In this document: one piece after another, positions 52,051 to 62,805 of the stretch
Numbering within the stretch: the stretch's first letter is position 1
Layout: each line of letters begins with the position of its first letter
NCBI GenBank assembly: GCA_963556495.2
Contig: OY747713.1
Coordinates: 1,736,321 to 1,800,320, forward strand
From: Valencia hispanica
Taxonomy: Eukaryota; Chordata; Actinopteri; Cyprinodontiformes; Valenciidae
DNA length: 64,000 nucleotides
Reading direction: 5' to 3'
Notes under the pieces: generated by a model
What the model was told of the DNA's origin: nothing
The model's database searches: none
Seen by the model: only the letters and a program-made list of their open reading frames with translations
Program-made: the position numbers and the translations under genes

Positions 52051-52390
52051 CAGACAATCCTGTACACACTTTAGATAGAGAAGACAAATAGTTTGAGAGA
52101 GGAGTGAAAGAAGCCATCTATGTAAAACATATGAAATTAACCTTGAACAGAGGAGGTGGTTTGAGATTCCTCCTTTCTGACCCAAACAAAGTAGCCTTGA
52201 GTTGCCTACCCAAAAAGTTTCGCTAAAACTCACACATTGAGGCATGTGACCAAAACAGCGCATAGTTACATGATGAGGGTCGTTTCACCATTAACGACTC
52301 TTACATCACCAAAACTGCTTAGTGCTTAGAAGCTTACGCTACCCTGACAGCCTCGTTAGGTATAACGATAGCCTCATTAGTGAGCCTTAA

Positions 52391-52708
52391 ATAAAAAAAC
52401 TTTATTGATCCCAGAGGGAAACTAAGTGTTGGTGTAGCTCATATAATTAATTCTTTAAGGAGTTGTTGTAGATGATGATGGCTGTGGGCAGGAAGGATTT
52501 CCTGTAGCGGTCTGTGTTGCAGCGAAACTGAAGAAGCCTCCGACTGAAGACCCTCTGTTGTTGTATGACTGTCTCATGAACAGGATGCTCAGGGTTGTCA
52601 ATCATTTCTTTGATTTTATGAAGAATCCTTCTTTGCATCATCATCTCCAGATGTTCCACAGTCGTCCCAAGAACAGAACCAGAACAGAACCAGAACAGAA
52701 CCAGCCTG
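52391..52708 (-). mobile_element. Rex1-like LINE 3' fragment nested in Penelope-like element 1
   Basis: Minus strand: EHLEMMMQRRILHKIKEMID, then NPEHPVHETVIQQQRVFSRR and CNTDRYRKSFLPTAIIIYN, the extreme C-terminus of the same LINE type as 42021-43378. It ends in the terminus TTTATTGATCCCAGAGGGAA. TTAA flanks it (52387-52390, 52709-52712). At its 5' break an 11-bp GAACCAGAACA unit is repeated about three times. Confidence 0.85.
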
Positions 52709-52826
52709 TTAACCTTAGATTTATAAATCTGATTCTCCCAATCCAGTTTTCAGAATTGAAGAAACCTCTTGGATGAGAGACGAAACGTTTTCAAGACAAC
52801 AAAAAAGTCCAGTTGCCTTCATTTAA

Positions 52827-53639
52827 ACTCTCAAGAATGTTCTGCGCTAAATCAGCTGCTGATGTTGGAGGGTTGAAGATCTGCAGCTCTGAGGGTTTCT
52901 GCCCACCAGGATTAATCAAACCAATGATCAGAGGTTCCAGTATGATCTGGTTTTTTAAATTATGCTTCCTAATGAGATGCTGTTTACTGTGAGCGGGAGA
53001 AGAGCAGCAGGTGTGTTTGTTTCTTCATGTGTGCACACACACTTTCTCTCAGCAGCTGCTGTGTTTAACTGTGTGATGGTGTGTGTTATGTAAACTGACA
53101 GCTCTGACTCCATTTGCATGGGATGTGTGTTTGAATTCAGATCTTTGAGTCTCTTTAAAGACGGCGTCTGTGAGAGAAACTTTCCTGAGTCCTTGGAATC
53201 TCTGGGATCTCTGGGAATCTGGGAATCTGGGATCTCTGGGAATCTGGGATCTCTGGTTCAGACGTCTCTGATGAACATTCTGTTCACACAGGTTTCAGTT
53301 TCTGCTCAGATTTTATTCTCCAAACTGAGACTGTTATGATGTGAAGTTTTGTGTTTGAGTTTTAATTTGTTCTTTTCCTTATTCTTTTTAAATTATCAAA
53401 TTATCATTTTAGTTTATTTCTTGGTGTTAATGTTTCATTTAGGACTTTTGTGTGTCCAGTTCCAAGACTCCAGTAAAGAAAACCACGTTCAGCGTGGATT
53501 GATTGAAGAGGAAGTTTCAGATTGTGGGATTATTTTTACCGGGTGGTCGGCGTGTGACGGGAACTAAAATCCCAACAGAAACATCTTTAGATCAGAAGTT
53601 TGTGGAAATAATTTAGATTCTCTGAGAATTAATCCTCTC
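52827..53639. other. No gene recognised
   Basis: Unique-looking DNA with a short GGAATCTGGGATCTCT tandem duplication near 53200-53255. Confidence 0.45.
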
Positions 53640-53867
53640 TAGAAACACATGGTTTTTATGGGGACCCATTTGTAAAATCAACATTAATAATCTACGTTAT
53701 TTAGTCTGTCACGAGAGGAAAAAATGGGTGTTCTAAATACTAAATGTTTAGTTTGAAGCTAAATATTTAAATTGTACACATTTGGTAAATATTTAGCTTG
53801 TCAACTAGATATTTAATCGACAAACTAAATGTTTCTCTTTGAACTAAACAGTAAAAAAACACTTTAA
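53640..53867. mobile_element. Foldback element of the TTTAGCTAAATA family, partial copy 3
   Basis: Contains TACGTTATTTAGTCTGTCAC, then AAATGTTTAGTTTGAAGCTA and TAAATATTTAGCTTG, matching the left arms of the copies at 23692 and 33932. Only one arm is present. Confidence 0.55.
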
Positions 53868-53953
53868 AAGCGTGACCTTTGAAGACAATAATGTGCACAT
53901 TTTAGATCCGGTTTAGATGGTTTAAGAAAGGAGTGAAAGAAGCCGTCTATGTA

Positions 53954-55775
53954 GGCAAGGCAATTTTATTTGTATAGCCCACTTTCAACAGCAGGGTAAT
54001 TCAAGGTGCTTTACATGATTTGGTGATTTAAAAGAAACACATAAAAGAAACACACATTACACATGATACACAATAAAGCAAGAGAAAGATAAAAAAAGCA
54101 AGAGAGCATGAACACATTTCATACATATGACATCAAGCATTTACTCAAAGCCAATTCTAAACAGATGGTCTTTAGTCTCGATTTAAAGCAGTTCAGAGTT
54201 TCAGCAGCTCTACACTCGTCAGGAAGTTTGTTCCAGATAAGGGGAGCATAGAAACTGAAAGCTGCTTCTCCATGTTTGGTTCTGAGTCTAGGGATGTTTA
54301 GTAGGCTAGAGTTGGAGGACCTGAGTGGTCTTGGTGGTTGGTACCGTGACAACAGATCTTCAACATATTTTGGTGCTAAGCCATGTAATGATTTATAAAC
54401 TAGTCAAAGTATTTAGAAGTCTATTCTCTGAGCTACAGGGAGCCAGTGTAAGGACTTTAGAACTGGGGTGATGTGTTCTACTTTCCTGGTTCTAGTGAGG
54501 AACACGAGCAGCAGCGTTCTGGATCAGCTGCAGCTGTCTGATTGACTTTTTAGGCAGACCTGTGAAGATGCTGTTGCAGTAATCAATCCGACTAAAGATA
54601 AACGCATGAATGAGTTTTTCTAGGTCCTGTTGTGACATCAGTCCTTTAATCCTAGAAATGTTCTTCAGGTGATAGAAGGCTGACCTTGTTATTGACCTTT
54701 ATGTGACCCTGGAGGTTCAGGTCTGAGTCCATTACTACACCTAGATTTCAGGCCTGATCAGTAGTTTCTAGCTGTATTAATTGAAGCTGTGTGCTGGTTG
54801 TTGATCGTTCCTCCTTGGGTCTGTTGTATTCTACTTTTTTGAGGCTATTTTTTATTATGCAGTACATATGTTTTAATTATATCTTTTTTAAGCTTTAGAA
54901 GTAATAGGCCTGTTTATATTATTCAGGGTAGTAAAAGATGACTCTTTTACCAGTATTTTATAGGGTTTAAGGTTTTAAGTAAACAAACTCTTGAGTAAAG
55001 ATATGAACTGAAAGCAGGGAGGATCAGTTATAACTCTAGTTACAACCCGAGTTCATGGTACGGTCAGGAGACCTGGAGAAAATAAATGACCTGTCAAGAT
55101 GTAGAAGGAGGAGAGAGGAGTCATGTGATATGTTCTTTGTTCTTCTGTAAAAAAAATGGTACACCCTTGTAGAGAAGCGAGTCAGATCTGTTCTGGCTCC
55201 CATCTGCAGGTGCGTCCTTTAAAAACAGATATCTGTTTGTGTGTGTGTTTTTACTCTCTGTCTCTCAGTTCTGGGTCTTATTTTGAAACAGTTCCCGCTG
55301 GGGTTTTGGAGTTCGGCGCCCCCACCTCTCTGAGTAAAAAAAAGTGAGTTCCAGAGCACATTATGATAAATAGCCAACAGGTCCAAAAATAATCACTTCA
55401 GTTTTGTTTTTATTCAGCTGGAGAAAGTTATGGCCCATCCAACGATTTATTTGGTCAATGCAAACCCTGATGTAGGGTTTGAATGGGTTCAGAGTCACCT
55501 GGTGACGTTGTAATGTAGAGCTGAGTGTCATCTGCATAGTTTTGGTAGCTAATCTTATTGATTGCTATAATCTTGCCTAGTGGGAGCATGTAGATATTAA
55601 ATAAGAGGGGCCCCAGGATGGAACCCTGGGGCACCCCACATGTGATTTCTGTCTGTTCTGATGAAAAGTTTCCTATTGAAACACAGAAGTCCCTGTTCTT
55701 TAGGTAAGACTCAAACCAGCCAAGTAGTGTACCAGAGAGTCCGACCCAGCTCTCCAGTCGTTCCAATAATATATC
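53954..55775 (-). pseudogene. LINE with reverse transcriptase, itself split by a solo LTR
   Basis: Minus strand from 55775: [20 protein letters not shown], then [40 protein letters not shown], the intact catalytic [10 protein letters not shown] (about 55510-55540), [20 protein letters not shown] and IFGP. It is cut by the LTR and resumes as [45 protein letters not shown] and FSFYAPLIWNKLPDECRA. The 3' UTR ends near 53954 (AATTTTATTTGTATAGCCC). The N-terminal RT and endonuclease are missing. Some frameshifts and stops are present. Close sister of 46424-46745. Confidence 0.92.
54822..55379. mobile_element. Candidate solo LTR, 558 bp
   Basis: Starts TGTTGTATTC and ends AGCCAACA (TG...CA with a 5-bp inverted end TGTTG/CAACA). 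It is flanked by GGTC at 54818-54821 and 55380-55383. Deleting the insert plus one GGTC rejoins the LINE reading IFGP to KEER, as in the uninterrupted sister at 46600 (FGPKEK). The 4-bp duplication and TG...CA ends fit an LTR-retrotransposon LTR left by recombination. There is no coding sequence, so family and orientation are unknown. Confidence 0.7.
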
Positions 55776-56170
55776 ATGTAAAATATATGAAACCAACTTT
55801 GACCGGTGGAGGTTCCCTCAGGTTCTCCCTTTCCAACACATACAAAGCAGACTTCAATTGCCTACCTAAGATTTTTCAAAGAAACTCACACTTTGAGGCA
55901 TGTGACTAAAACAGCATTTAGTTACATATTTAGAGTTGTTTCATCGTTGACGTTACCAAGACTGCTTAGAAGCTTACGCTACCTTGATAGACTCATTAGT
56001 AATAACTACAGCCTCGTTAGTGAGCTTTAACGACACTAACTTTAGACTTATAAATCTGATTCTCCCAATCCAATTCTTCAGAATTGAAGAAGCCTCTTGG
56101 ATGAGAGACGAAACGTTTTCAAGACAACAAGAAAAGTCCAGCTGCCTTAATTTAAGCTCTAAAGATTATC

Positions 56171-57999
56171 ATGTCCTGGATGAATGAGAATCAACGCCAG
56201 AAGTCACTAATGGGCGGACCGAAATGCTGTCTCATGTGGACCCGAGCCTAATGCCAAAACAGAAATGACCATTTATAACCTCAATGAGCGCTTCTGGCCG
56301 GCGCAGCTTTTTCATTCTTTAGGGCAGTGTCCATGGAAACCCGCAGGCCAATGGTATGCGAGTTTTGCCATACCACGTGATACCACCAAAGCCAATAAGC
56401 ACTTTGCATTCCAGCCGGGAAACTTTAGAAAAAAAAATATAGCCAAGCGTAGGAAAAATAAATAGAGAGATAGGCCTACCGGCTGAAATAAAGAGAAATA
56501 TCCCAGCGGAGAGAAGGAGAGATTCAGGAGGACAGAAGGAGGAATATCTGTAGAGAAAGTTAGAGCTACAGGCGGAGAGAGGGAGAAACAGGCAGACAGG
56601 AGGAGAAATACCGGCTGATTACATTATTTTTACAAATAATTTTTACAAATAATTACACTGAAATAATTTCATTTGATAGGCTAATCAACAATGCAGATGT
56701 TGATACAAGTGCGAAGATACATAAATATATAGTATCACACTAAATTGTAGGACATTATGATCTTCTGGACCTTGGCCTCAATAAATTTCATTTAATTACC
56801 CCTGATCTACACCAACAGAAGAACCATCAGAACTTCATTTAGTTCCTTCTGCACTCTGGGTCCCAGAACCGCTGATTGAACCTCTGAAGGTGTCGCCTGA
56901 CCTCCGTGCTAGCAGGACGCTAGCTCTGAGGGTGACCAAACAATGACAGGCAGGAAATGGGAAACAAGATAGAAAGAAAAGTTGGAAAACAGAGAAGCTG
57001 CGTGGAAAAAAGAGCAAAGGATGGGGTGAAGGACGAAGCAGAAACAGACGTGGACGTTCATGAACAGACAGATGGAAGATAAGGCAACTGAGAGGAAGGG
57101 AGGGATGGGTGAGATCCCTGGACAGGTAAACACAGAAAACAGGATGAGCTCTAAAACACGGGGTTCCCAGAGTAAACACAGCTAACAAGACATGGATCAG
57201 ACAACAAATTAACGAGCTGGAGGAGAGGAGACACGTTTCCCTTCCTCTCAGCCGGAGGGAGAAGTGCTGACAGCTCCTGATAGAGCCGTCCCACTGGGAG
57301 CAGATGCTGATTGACAGCGCATGAAGCTCCCACATCGACGGAGACGAGGCAGAGAGGCAGGAGGATGAGAGGAACCAGAGCAAATGTCAAAAAGACTAAA
57401 GGAGAGGTTTGAGAGTGAGAGCAAAGAGGAGAGACCAACAAAGCAATCAGAGATGTCCGAAAACTAAAACTGAGCCAGGAAAGTGAAGTTATCCTGAGCT
57501 CTCTCTGCTGCTATAGGCTTAGACTGCTGGAGGACAGACTGATCACTTTCTCTCACTCTGCTACGTTCTCCTACTACTCTCCGATGATACGTTATCAGCA
57601 GTCATTGCTGCCATTAACTTTATATTCTCTCTGTTTTCTTCTGACCTGAAGTTTCTGCATTGAACCGTCTTTCTTTTAAAGTCCATGAAGAATCCACTGG
57701 CGCAATTAAATCTTCTGTTTTTCCTTTTCCAAAGAAAGTACTCCTGGTAACGTTTTGGCTAATCTGTCCATTCAACCCCTAAAAATGCTAAACTTGGTTC
57801 TGCTGTTTTTTCCCCATGTTTAAAGAAAATGTTTCTTTGTTGCTTGCTCAGCAGTAAGGATTGCTGCAGAGTGAAAGACTTGATGCAGTTTGCTGGGCTT
57901 CTGTAGATGGAAACCTTTTTAACCAACTGGCATCATCATCTCAGTCGGATTGAGTTTTTGTACTATAATCAGGATTGATTGTGTTAAAAATGAACTGGT
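56171..57999. other. No gene recognised; promoter-like CpG/CCAAT patch
   Basis: Around 56330-56400 there are GCCAATGG, CACGTG and GCCAATAAG, and 56500-56620 is purine-rich with loosely repeated GGCGGAGAGAGGGAGAAA words. No exon can be supported. The 182-codon minus frame at 56835-57383 has no recognisable domain and overlaps other frames. Confidence 0.4.
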
Positions 58000-58330
58000 T
58001 TGTCACTTTAAAGAACCAAAATGCAGCGACACTCCAGACAACAGGCAGGCCGAGGTTTCATCTCCTGCCTCCACGATTTTAGAGATAATAAAGGCCTAAA
58101 TGTCCAAATCAACAGAGAATAAAAGCAACGATGGAATGGAGCAAACAGGCGTTAACCCGACAGAAAGAGGCTGAAGCAGGGAGCATAAGTACTGAGGAGG
58201 GTGATCGGAGGATCGATGTGGAGCAGCTGTGTGGTGGAGGATGACGCTAAACCCTAGAAGCCAACAACGATCACCAGTTCTAACTGAAAATAGTCAAAAA
58301 CTTAAACCAGAGGGACAAAACTAAAGCCCT
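58000..58330 (+). mobile_element. Dispersed non-autonomous element, possible copy D
   Basis: The start, TTGTCACTTTAAAGAACC with AAAATGCAGCGACACTC, resembles the start of copies A-C. Further on, AAGTACTGAGGAGGGTGATC parallels AAATACTGAGGAGGAAGAG in copy B. It is the most diverged copy and its far end is unclear. Confidence 0.4.
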
Positions 58331-59222
58331 GCGGATCACGGCGAAGATCTGTTCAGATGGATCTGGTTTCTGTTCCTCAGAGGAACGATGACAAGCGAAT
58401 TCATTTGAACTCATCAGGTTGTCAACAGCAAATAATCAGAGAAGATGGGTTGAGTCTGCTGAGGAAGAGGATGGCAGCCTGAGAGGAAGCATGGATGAAA
58501 GGGAAACGGCAGGATTTAGCAGGAGATGAACTGGAGTTCGGCGGAAAGCTTCATATTTCCAGAGTCATCCGGATCCCTTCTCTCTCCGGCTCTTCTTTCT
58601 TTTTTCTCCCTTTGACTGTTTTTGTCTTTCGTTGCCGTCCAACGCTCGCATCCTTGCTCCTCCCTGAACTCCTCAACTTCACAGAACGTCGTCCAACCAT
58701 CTGCAGCTCCACCTCAGACCGACACCAACAGCATCCAGAGAGAAGCTGGAGGAGCTGAGGTGCGGTTTCTGTGTTTAGATGTTAGAGCAGACGGAGACGG
58801 CTGGATGGACTGAGAGAAGAACAGGTGGAGGTAAACGCTAACATCAGAGAGGTCTTAATCAGCCGTCTACTTTACAGCGGCCGTGGTGCCGAGCTGAGCC
58901 GAGGTCCCGTCTGCCGTCCCGTGAAGAAGAAGGTGGCTTTCATCCAAGGGAGCATCATCAGAAGAAGCTGAAACGTCACGACATGATCAAGTTTAAATGT
59001 TCCTTCAGGTAGCAGCACTTGTCTTCAGGTGTTCTGAAGGACTGAAACATGCAACAATGCAACCTTAAAAAAGCCTCGATCCAACTCTACAATTTTAGCA
59101 CAATCTCCTCTTCTGAACCGGTTTGAAGCCATTTCCCAGAATCTGCACGGATTATAAGCTTTGACCTACAGGCCGGTGTGGTCCTGTTTATTATATTTAA
59201 CATAATTAACATATATTTAACT
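58331..59222. other. No gene recognised
   Basis: Unique-looking DNA; the short frames at 58495-58813 have no domain. Confidence 0.45.
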
Positions 59223-59230
59223 GGTTCACC

Positions 59231-59658
59231 CAGTGGCGGTCCTTCCTACAGGCGACATAGGCGCTTGCCTGGGGCGCCATCTAGTGAGGGGCGCCAAATA
59301 TGTGGCGAGAAAAGGAATTTATAACATCTACCTATTTTTTCAACAGTTTTTGCCATCCCTCTATCTATAACAATACTTTGACATAAAAATGTATTAAGTT
59401 AAACGTTTATTTTTTTGTTTGGATTCTTTAGTGTGCACTTTTTGTTCTCAGATGTTTCACTACTGTTCAAGTAAAAAGTTTTTATTTGTATATTAATTAT
59501 TGAACAGCTTTATTCTTTTGCACATGTTGTTATATTGTTATCGTTATACTATCATTATCTAAATAAATGTGCAATTCTTTGGACATTCGTTTTTCGTGGG
59601 CAAGGGGCGCCATCAGTCAAGCTCGCCTAGGGCACCAAATGGTCCAGGACCGCCACTG
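59231..59658. mobile_element. hAT-type MITE, 428 bp
   Basis: Starts CAGTGGCGGTCCTTCC and ends AGGACCGCCACTG. The inner arms also match loosely (GGGGCGCCATC on one side; GGGCGCCATCAG and CTAGGGCACC on the other). GGTTCACC (59223-59230) and GGTTCACG (59659-59666) give an 8-bp duplication matching at 7 of 8. The CAGTGGCGG ends and 8-bp duplication are those of vertebrate hAT MITEs. No coding frame. Confidence 0.88.
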
Positions 59659-59666
59659 GGTTCACG

Positions 59667-61300
59667 TAATGATTGACTGAAAGGAAATCTTTCTGTCTTC
59701 AGTCTCAAATCTTCTGCTCGTCTTTCATGTGGTATCCTGCAGGGCTCAGTTCTTGGGCCTCTGGTTTTCAGGTTCGGATGTCCAATTTTGTTCCCTGATC
59801 AGTGGAACCGTGCTCTCTGGGGAGGGAACCATCAGATTTTCTCAGAGTTCAGCTGAAGGAAAGGATTTCAACCAGTTAGCAATACTTTAGGCCCTGAAGT
59901 GATTCAGATTGTTTGAAAAAGTTTGAACTTTTGGTGGAGCAGGAAAGTCTGATATCATGTGTACAAAAGTCAAAGAAGAGATTATGAAGTTGTTTACTGA
60001 TCTGTCCGACTGGGTGAATATTGAGCAAAGGAAAATAAGTGGGCCCAGAGCAGAGTCCTTTGGTGTCCCGCAGATCAGATCTGTCTGACATGATGTGGTT
60101 TAGAAACACTGGAGCATCGTTTTGAGGCTAAAATCTGAACCAACAAACTCTGAAGATGGTGGATGGAGCGAGTCAGCGACCAATGAAGGGTGTGACGAGG
60201 TAACGACCAGGTCCAGTTTCTGACCCACGTTATGAAGGACTCCAGAACCATGTTGTTTAAGGTTAAAATACACAATCAGCAGCTGCAGACGGGTCATCAG
60301 TGTGCGCTGGTTCTGATTCTATAAAGCAGACTGGTCAGAGACCCTCAACTGGATCCAGCTTCCGGTCAGGATGTAGATGATGAAACTGAACACACGGAAG
60401 GTTCTGATGGTTCTCCACGGATCAGGACAAGCTATTAACGCCTCCTCTGATTAAGAAACTTCCTGGACTTGAAGAGGGAACGTTTTCCCAGCTGAAGGTG
60501 GGAACAACGATCCTTCCTGCTCTATTAACCTGGAACGACCTCAGGAATCGTTAAGGCAGGATATCAGACGCTTACATGTGAAGAGGATAAAGTGTTTTAT
60601 TCATGTTTGCAGCAGAACCACATGTGGGATGTTGGGAGTCAGTAATGGACCCTGTGGGGTCGGAGAGTCTATTCTTCCTGTACCAACAACATCTAATTGA
60701 ATCTAATTTGGACAATTCAAGTGAAATTGGTCCAGAAGAATTTATTGAAACGGTTATCTGTAGTAATTAGGCAGTAATTGGCCTGTTGTTATCTTTACAC
60801 GTCTCCTGGAAAGGCTGAGCAGAACCGGGAGAGAGGAAGGCTCTCTGTGCGCCGTCTCTGTTTTCATCCTGCAGCTGATGCCATGAAACTAAACTAATAA
60901 GCTGAGCTCCTCATTTGTTCTTCCCACATTGTTCTCGGGGAGACAGAAGACAGCAGATTGAAGAAGCAGACAGAAGGTCATGATCCAAACACCAGGACCA
61001 TAGGTGAAGGGTCTCGAGCTCCACAGATCAGAGCTACAGCCTAATTAATGTGGACGAAGCTCTGGTCCATCTGCTGCTCCATCCTGTCCTCACCCAGGAA
61101 CACCAGGATACAGATCAGGAGCAGATCTGGTCATCATTCAGATTTTCATCAGTCGGACTCTGACTGATCAGGATGGAAAGAATGTTTTCTAAGGAGAAGC
61201 TAAAACAGCACATGTTAGGCTCCACCTTATCTTAAAGAAGCACCTGAAGAGGTGTGAGTGCTTTAGTTTCAGTTCCACGTTGTGATGAACCCACATCATT
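59667..61300. other. No gene recognised
   Basis: Unique-looking DNA; frames at 59876-60297 on the minus strand overlap in different frames without domains. Confidence 0.45.
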
Positions 61301-61874
61301 CAGTACGTTTACACGCACATCTAAATCTAGCTATTAGCTCAACCAAAATGGGAGCCTTTATCCCAGTTTACATGTCGATCAGAAAATTGAATTATTGAAT
61401 AAAATGCGTTCGACTCCGCGACGCTAGGTGGCGACATTGCGCCCTTTCTCGTTGCCATTTATCCGGTTGGCCTAAAGCGTCACACAGACAGTAAACAGAT
61501 GGTGGCAGCAGTGAGGCAGACGGAGTAAAAGCAGAATATGAAGAATGAAGGAAGAAATGCACGACAACAACGCTGCAGCACAGAACATTTAGTAACTGCT
61601 GTACTGTTTGGTTGTGTTACACATGTTGCCGCTGTGTTGTTAGGTCACCTTCCGAAGGAGGGTTGCCCAGGCTGGGAATGGCAGCCATGTTGTTTACATG
61701 CAGAGAAATTCGGTTTTCTAACCACATTATCTGGGTGTGTTAGCTTGATTAAGAGTAGTTCAGTTCGGTTCGACTCCAGCCGGACTAATTTTGTAATACA
61801 TGGATTACAAAAGTCTGAATTAAGTCGGACTAAGGCAATAATCCAGTTTTCTCTTACTGCATGTAAACGCACTG
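61301..61874. mobile_element. MITE-like element, 574 bp
   Basis: CAGTACGTTTACACGCAC at the left and, reversed, CAGTGCGTTTACATGCAG at the right form an inverted terminus. Subterminal words TAGCTCAACCAAAATGG and, on the other side, TTAAGTCGGACTAAGGC are typical of such elements. No clear target duplication. The plus frame at 61538-61906 spans most of it but has no transposase motif. Confidence 0.6.
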
Positions 61875-61984
61875 AACAGTTCTACATACCAGGCAGTTTT
61901 TTTTAAGTCAGACTTCTGAATCAACGCTTTGTCACTCGCAGCTGTTCCGTTCATTTGTGAACCCCAAATAATATTTTGTGCAGA

Positions 61985-62335
61985 TGATGCGTTTTAAAAG
62001 TAGACTTGAAAAGCTTCTTTTCTGTCAGGCTTTAAATATCTAGGAGTGCTGAAACTTTTCAGCTGTAATTGAGTTTTTATTTGTTTGACTTGCTTTTATT
62101 CCAATCCTATTGTTACAAGAAGTAATCATATAATTCAAACTTTATGTTTGTTGTTCTTGTTTGTTTTATTGCTTGTGCTGCTGATTTTATTTTTTATTTT
62201 AATCTTTTTACTCCTGTTGTCTTGTTGCACATTTTCTTATTGCTAACTATATTTTTAGTCTTTGATTGTGAAGCACTTTGGTCGTCTTTTGGCTGTAAAG
62301 CTCTAAATAGAGAAACGTTGATTGAAATATAACCG
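61985..62335 (+). mobile_element. LINE 3' end fragment
   Basis: Begins with residues like RFKSRLEKLLFCQAL in the plus frame (the last RT codons). A 3' UTR follows, with GTGAAGCACTTTGG, GGCTGTAAAGCTCTAAATAG and ACGTTGATTG, the usual L2-type terminus form. 5'-truncated; no catalytic part. Confidence 0.65.
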
Positions 62336-62428
62336 TTTTTGTGTGCCTCCTTCAGTCTCTGTGGAATTGTGCTTTCTCCACCTCTCAGTTGCCATGGTTG
62401 CCATTAACAGCCTCCTATTGTCTTTAAT

Positions 62429-62805
62429 GCCTTGTCCACACGTAGTATCACACAAAACAAAAATATTTTTCTACGCTTTGGCCCGTCATCCACACGAAAA
62501 CGCAGATTTATAGCACCATAAACGAATCTTTCTAAGAACTCTGGCCAAAGTAAAGATTTGCACATTTTCAGTTTTAAGCTTTTGCTTGTGGACAGAAATA
62601 ACCGTAGTTTTAGGTCTCGCAACGTCACTTTCTGCTCCGACACCACTTGTGCGACTTGTGTTTCCATTCAGAAACAGCATTTATGCCCTCAGAGATGTGT
62701 TGGCATCATCGATGGTCCAAGCACTTTTTGCTGACTCTGACTGGATAGGATTTTTGGGGAAGTACTGCCCCCTACAGGTTTGGCATGTCTATGAATGTGC
62801 CTAAA
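62429..62805 (-). mobile_element. hAT-like element, second copy (partial)
   Basis: Starts GCCTTGTCCACACGTAG and runs to CATAGACATGCC reversed. It matches the element at 42716-43218 in reverse orientation over most of its length, but lacks the outermost ~70 bp of one end. No coding frame. Confidence 0.8.

Larger units (their letters stand above)
50575..52826 (+). pseudogene. Penelope-like element 1, with three nested insertions
   Basis: Plus-strand pieces in order: VIPYVAG (about 50590); after the first insertion TLRQRLVHPKDKTPK (about 51225-51265); after a frameshift VAYAVQCSEECSELYIGETK with QLDKRMAKH and HLHLKVRGHSFEDN (51275-51450), a GIY-YIG endonuclease (YIG seen in LYIGETK); after the second insertion ERGVKEAIYVKHMKLTLNRG and LSCLPKKF (52060-52225); then the 3' region, split by the third insertion, ending in TTGGATGAGAGACGAAACGT (52765). 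In Penelope-like elements this endonuclease follows the reverse transcriptase, which is missing here. Dead: frameshifts, stops and three insertions. Confidence 0.88.
53868..56170 (+). pseudogene. Penelope-like element 2, split by a LINE
   Basis: 53868-53953 encodes FEDNNVHILD and RSERSREAVYV-like residues of the endonuclease C-terminus (ERSEREAVYV with one stop). The frame resumes at 55781 as [30 protein letters not shown] and HFEACD. The 3' region follows with TTGGATGAGAGACGAAACGT near 56097, the same terminus as element 1. The LINE at 53954-55775 lies between, with ATGTA at both edges (53949-53953 and 55776-55780). The GIY-YIG core and reverse transcriptase are absent, so it is a 5'-truncated dead copy. 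Confidence 0.85.

Noticed and set aside
56835..57441. 182-residue minus-strand frame as a host gene
   Set aside because: No domain, competing frames in the same place and no splice context.
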